Part shown: piece after piece, positions 58,719 to 64,000 of the stretch | Layout of the letters: every line of letters begins with the position of its first letter | How positions within the stretch are numbered: position 1 is the stretch's first letter | DNA from: Bacillus thuringiensis | GTDB lineage: Bacteria; Bacillota; Bacilli; Bacillales; Bacillaceae_G | DNA: 64,000 nucleotides | Direction: 5' to 3' | Assembly (NCBI RefSeq): GCF_022095615.2 | Contig: NZ_CP155559.1 | Location: forward strand, 4,523,501 to 4,587,500 | Made by a program: the position numbers and the translations under genes | The notes under the pieces: generated by a model | Database searches by the model: none | Seen by the model: the letters and a program-made list of their open reading frames with translations, nothing else | What the model was told of the DNA's origin: nothing

Positions 58719-59534
58719 AGGGAAACGAGGGAATTGACCGAAGTCCGGACTGCGTTTTTCTTTGAACGCGTCGCGACCTTCTTTTGCTTCGTCAGTTGTG
58801 TAGTACAATAACGTTGCATCTCCAGCTAGTTGTTGAATACCAGCTAGACCGTCTGTGTCTGCGTTGAATGCAGCTTTTAGGAAACGAAGTGCCATTGGGC
58901 TGTTTGCTAAAATTTCTTGTGCCCATTGTACTGTTTCTGCTTCAAGCTCTTCTAATGGTACTACTGTGTTTACTAAGCCCATATCAAGCGCTTCCTGTGC
59001 GTTGTATTGACGGCATAGGTACCAAATTTCACGAGCTTTCTTGTGGCCTACCATACGAGCTAAGTAACCAGCTCCATATCCACCGTCAAAGCTTCCTACT
59101 TTAGGACCTGTTTGTCCGAATACAGCGTTGTCTGCAGCGATTGTTAAGTCACATACGATATGAAGTACGTGTCCTCCACCGATTGCATAACCTGCTACCA
59201 TTGCAATAACTGGTTTAGGAATTGCGCGAATTAGACGTTGTAAGTCTAATACGTTTAGACGAGGGATTTGGTCGTCACCCACATATCCACCATGACCGCG
59301 AACTTTTTGGTCGCCGCCAGAACAGAATGCACGTCCACCTTCACCTGTTAAAATGATAACGCCAACATTTGCATCATCACGAGCGTGTGCAAAAGCGTTG
59401 ATTAACTCCATTACCGTTTTTGGACGGAATGCGTTATGTACTTCAGGACGGTTAATCGAAATCTTTGCGATACCATTGTATGTTGAATAAATAATATCTT
59501 CGTAATTGCCTTCTGTTACCCATTCAATAGCCAT
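58716..59534 (-). CDS. menB: 1,4-Dihydroxy-2-naphthoyl-CoA synthase MenB
   Basis: A 272-aa crotonase-family enzyme that closes the naphthoquinone ring of OSB-CoA. Oxyanion-hole features are [12 protein letters not shown] and [19 protein letters not shown], with [18 protein letters not shown] typical of MenB and the C-terminal [26 protein letters not shown] before the ATG. 69 bases after menH. Its TGA lies at the edge of a repeat element. Confidence 0.97.
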   Translation of the reverse strand: MAIEWVTEGNYEDIIYSTYNGIAKISINRPEVHNAFRPKTVMELINAFAHARDDANVGVIILTGEGGRAFCSGGDQKVRGHGGYVGDDQIPRLNVLDLQRLIRAIPKPVIAMVAGYAIGGGHVLHIVCDLTIAADNAVFGQTGPKVGSFDGGYGAGYLARMVGHKKAREIWYLCRQYNAQEALDMGLVNTVVPLEELEAETVQWAQEILANSPMALRFLKAAFNADTDGLAGIQQLAGDATLLYYTTDEAKEGRDAFKEKRSPDFGQFPRFP

Positions 59535-59603
59535 TACAACTACCTCCTTGTATATTTCTGATCTCCTCTATAAGTGCGTCTTCCTTCTTAGATGAAAAAA
59601 GCA

Positions 59604-63558
<3,955 letters not shown>

Positions 63559-63686
63559 AATTGTCTCCCCCCTATGGGCGAAAAATAGTCATAATTACGC
63601 TTGATTTTAAGATACACCTCAAACGAAAGGCCTGTCAACGTTTAGCAATTCTGAGAAATTCACCTTCTCTTCCTAGAAAATAAACG

Positions 63687-63715
63687 TTGACACTAAATGA
63701 TGCTTTTTCTACACT
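63687..63715 (+). promoter_or_regulatory. Promoter of menA
   Basis: TTGACA, 17-base spacer, TACACT, about 40 bases before the menA start. Confidence 0.6.
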
Positions 63716-63752
63716 TAGTTGTGTACAATATGTGACCAAAGGAGGATTCAAC

Positions 63753-64000
63753 ATGGAAATGAACGTCGAAACGAATTCCTCTCCTACGGCGCCAAAGCCA
63801 AGTAAGCAAACAGGCTGGCGCATTTGGTGGAGTTTACTACGTCCCCATACATTAACAGCAGCTTTCGTTCCTGTTTTCATCGGAACAGCCTATGCAATGC
63901 AGGTCGGAGGTATAAATCAAATACATCTCCCTCTTTTTCTTATGATGCTTCTTGCTTGTCTTCTCATTCAAGCAGCAACAAACATGTTTAATGAATACTT
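63753..64000 (+). CDS. menA: 1,4-Dihydroxy-2-naphthoate polyprenyltransferase MenA (partial)
   Basis: The first 82 codons are in the window. After a polar N-terminus the sequence WWSLLRPHTLTAAFVPVFIG and the start of a second membrane segment ending QAATNMFNEY match the MenA (UbiA-type) prenyltransferase, whose N-rich aspartate motif begins there. It attaches the isoprenoid tail at the membrane. AAAGGAGG precedes the ATG. Divergent from menF. Confidence 0.9.
   Translation, partial: MEMNVETNSSPTAPKPSKQTGWRIWWSLLRPHTLTAAFVPVFIGTAYAMQVGGINQIHLPLFLMMLLACLLIQAATNMFNEY

Overview
The window looks like chromosomal DNA of the Bacillus cereus group (B. cereus, B. anthracis, B. thuringiensis). The evidence is low GC, strong AGGAGG-type ribosome sites with some GTG/TTG starts, a sortase C/BasI locus as described in B. 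anthracis, a YjcZ-type sporulation peptide, the menFDHBEC order and a structured repeat of the kind common in this group. The species cannot be fixed from this stretch. I found no rRNA, tRNA, CRISPR array or intact insertion sequence.

Layout. 1-6.8 kb: start of a secreted protein (minus), a DUF218 membrane protein, a YitT-family protein, a PspA envelope-stress operon (PspA, DUF350, DUF4178, DUF4247) and a divergent lipoprotein. 6.8-10.3 kb: feoA-feoB plus a Cys-rich FeoB-associated protein behind a Fur box, then a TPP riboswitch and thiT. 10.4-14.2 kb: basI, sortase C and a two-component pair. 14.3-19.9 kb: small proteins, hpt, a lipid kinase, an apparent accessory insertion (DUF2199 protein, unknown protein, Rpn nuclease, gene relic) and ydjO.

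20-45 kb is a dense peptide-antibiotic sensing and export region of BceAB type. It holds six FtsX-like permeases, three ATPases, an intramembrane-sensing BceRS pair and a second two-component pair in an operon with a lipid-methyltransferase-like protein and a DedA protein. It also contains YxeA, SdpR/SdpI and several decayed gene fragments. Two promoters here share the same direct-repeat operator with identical spacing, which ties the second two-component operon to one ABC exporter. The largest operon has one ATPase and three tandem paralogous permeases.

45-51.4 kb: a catabolic operon (amidohydrolase, PLP-dependent ammonia lyase, aldolase, sugar kinase, GntR regulator, GntP permease) that fits breakdown of an N-acylated amino-sugar acid to pyruvate and glyceraldehyde-3-phosphate. 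51.5-55.7 kb: a secreted beta-propeller-like protein and a VanR/VanS/VanY-type set. 55.8-64 kb: the menaquinone operon menF-menD-menH-menB-menE-menC, broken between menB and menE by a terminator and a tandem repeat element, with menA starting divergently at the window edge.

Taken together, much of the window concerns the cell envelope: sensing and resisting peptide antibiotics (Bce, Sdp, VanY, PspA), surface-protein anchoring (sortase) and membrane redox cofactor supply (Men).
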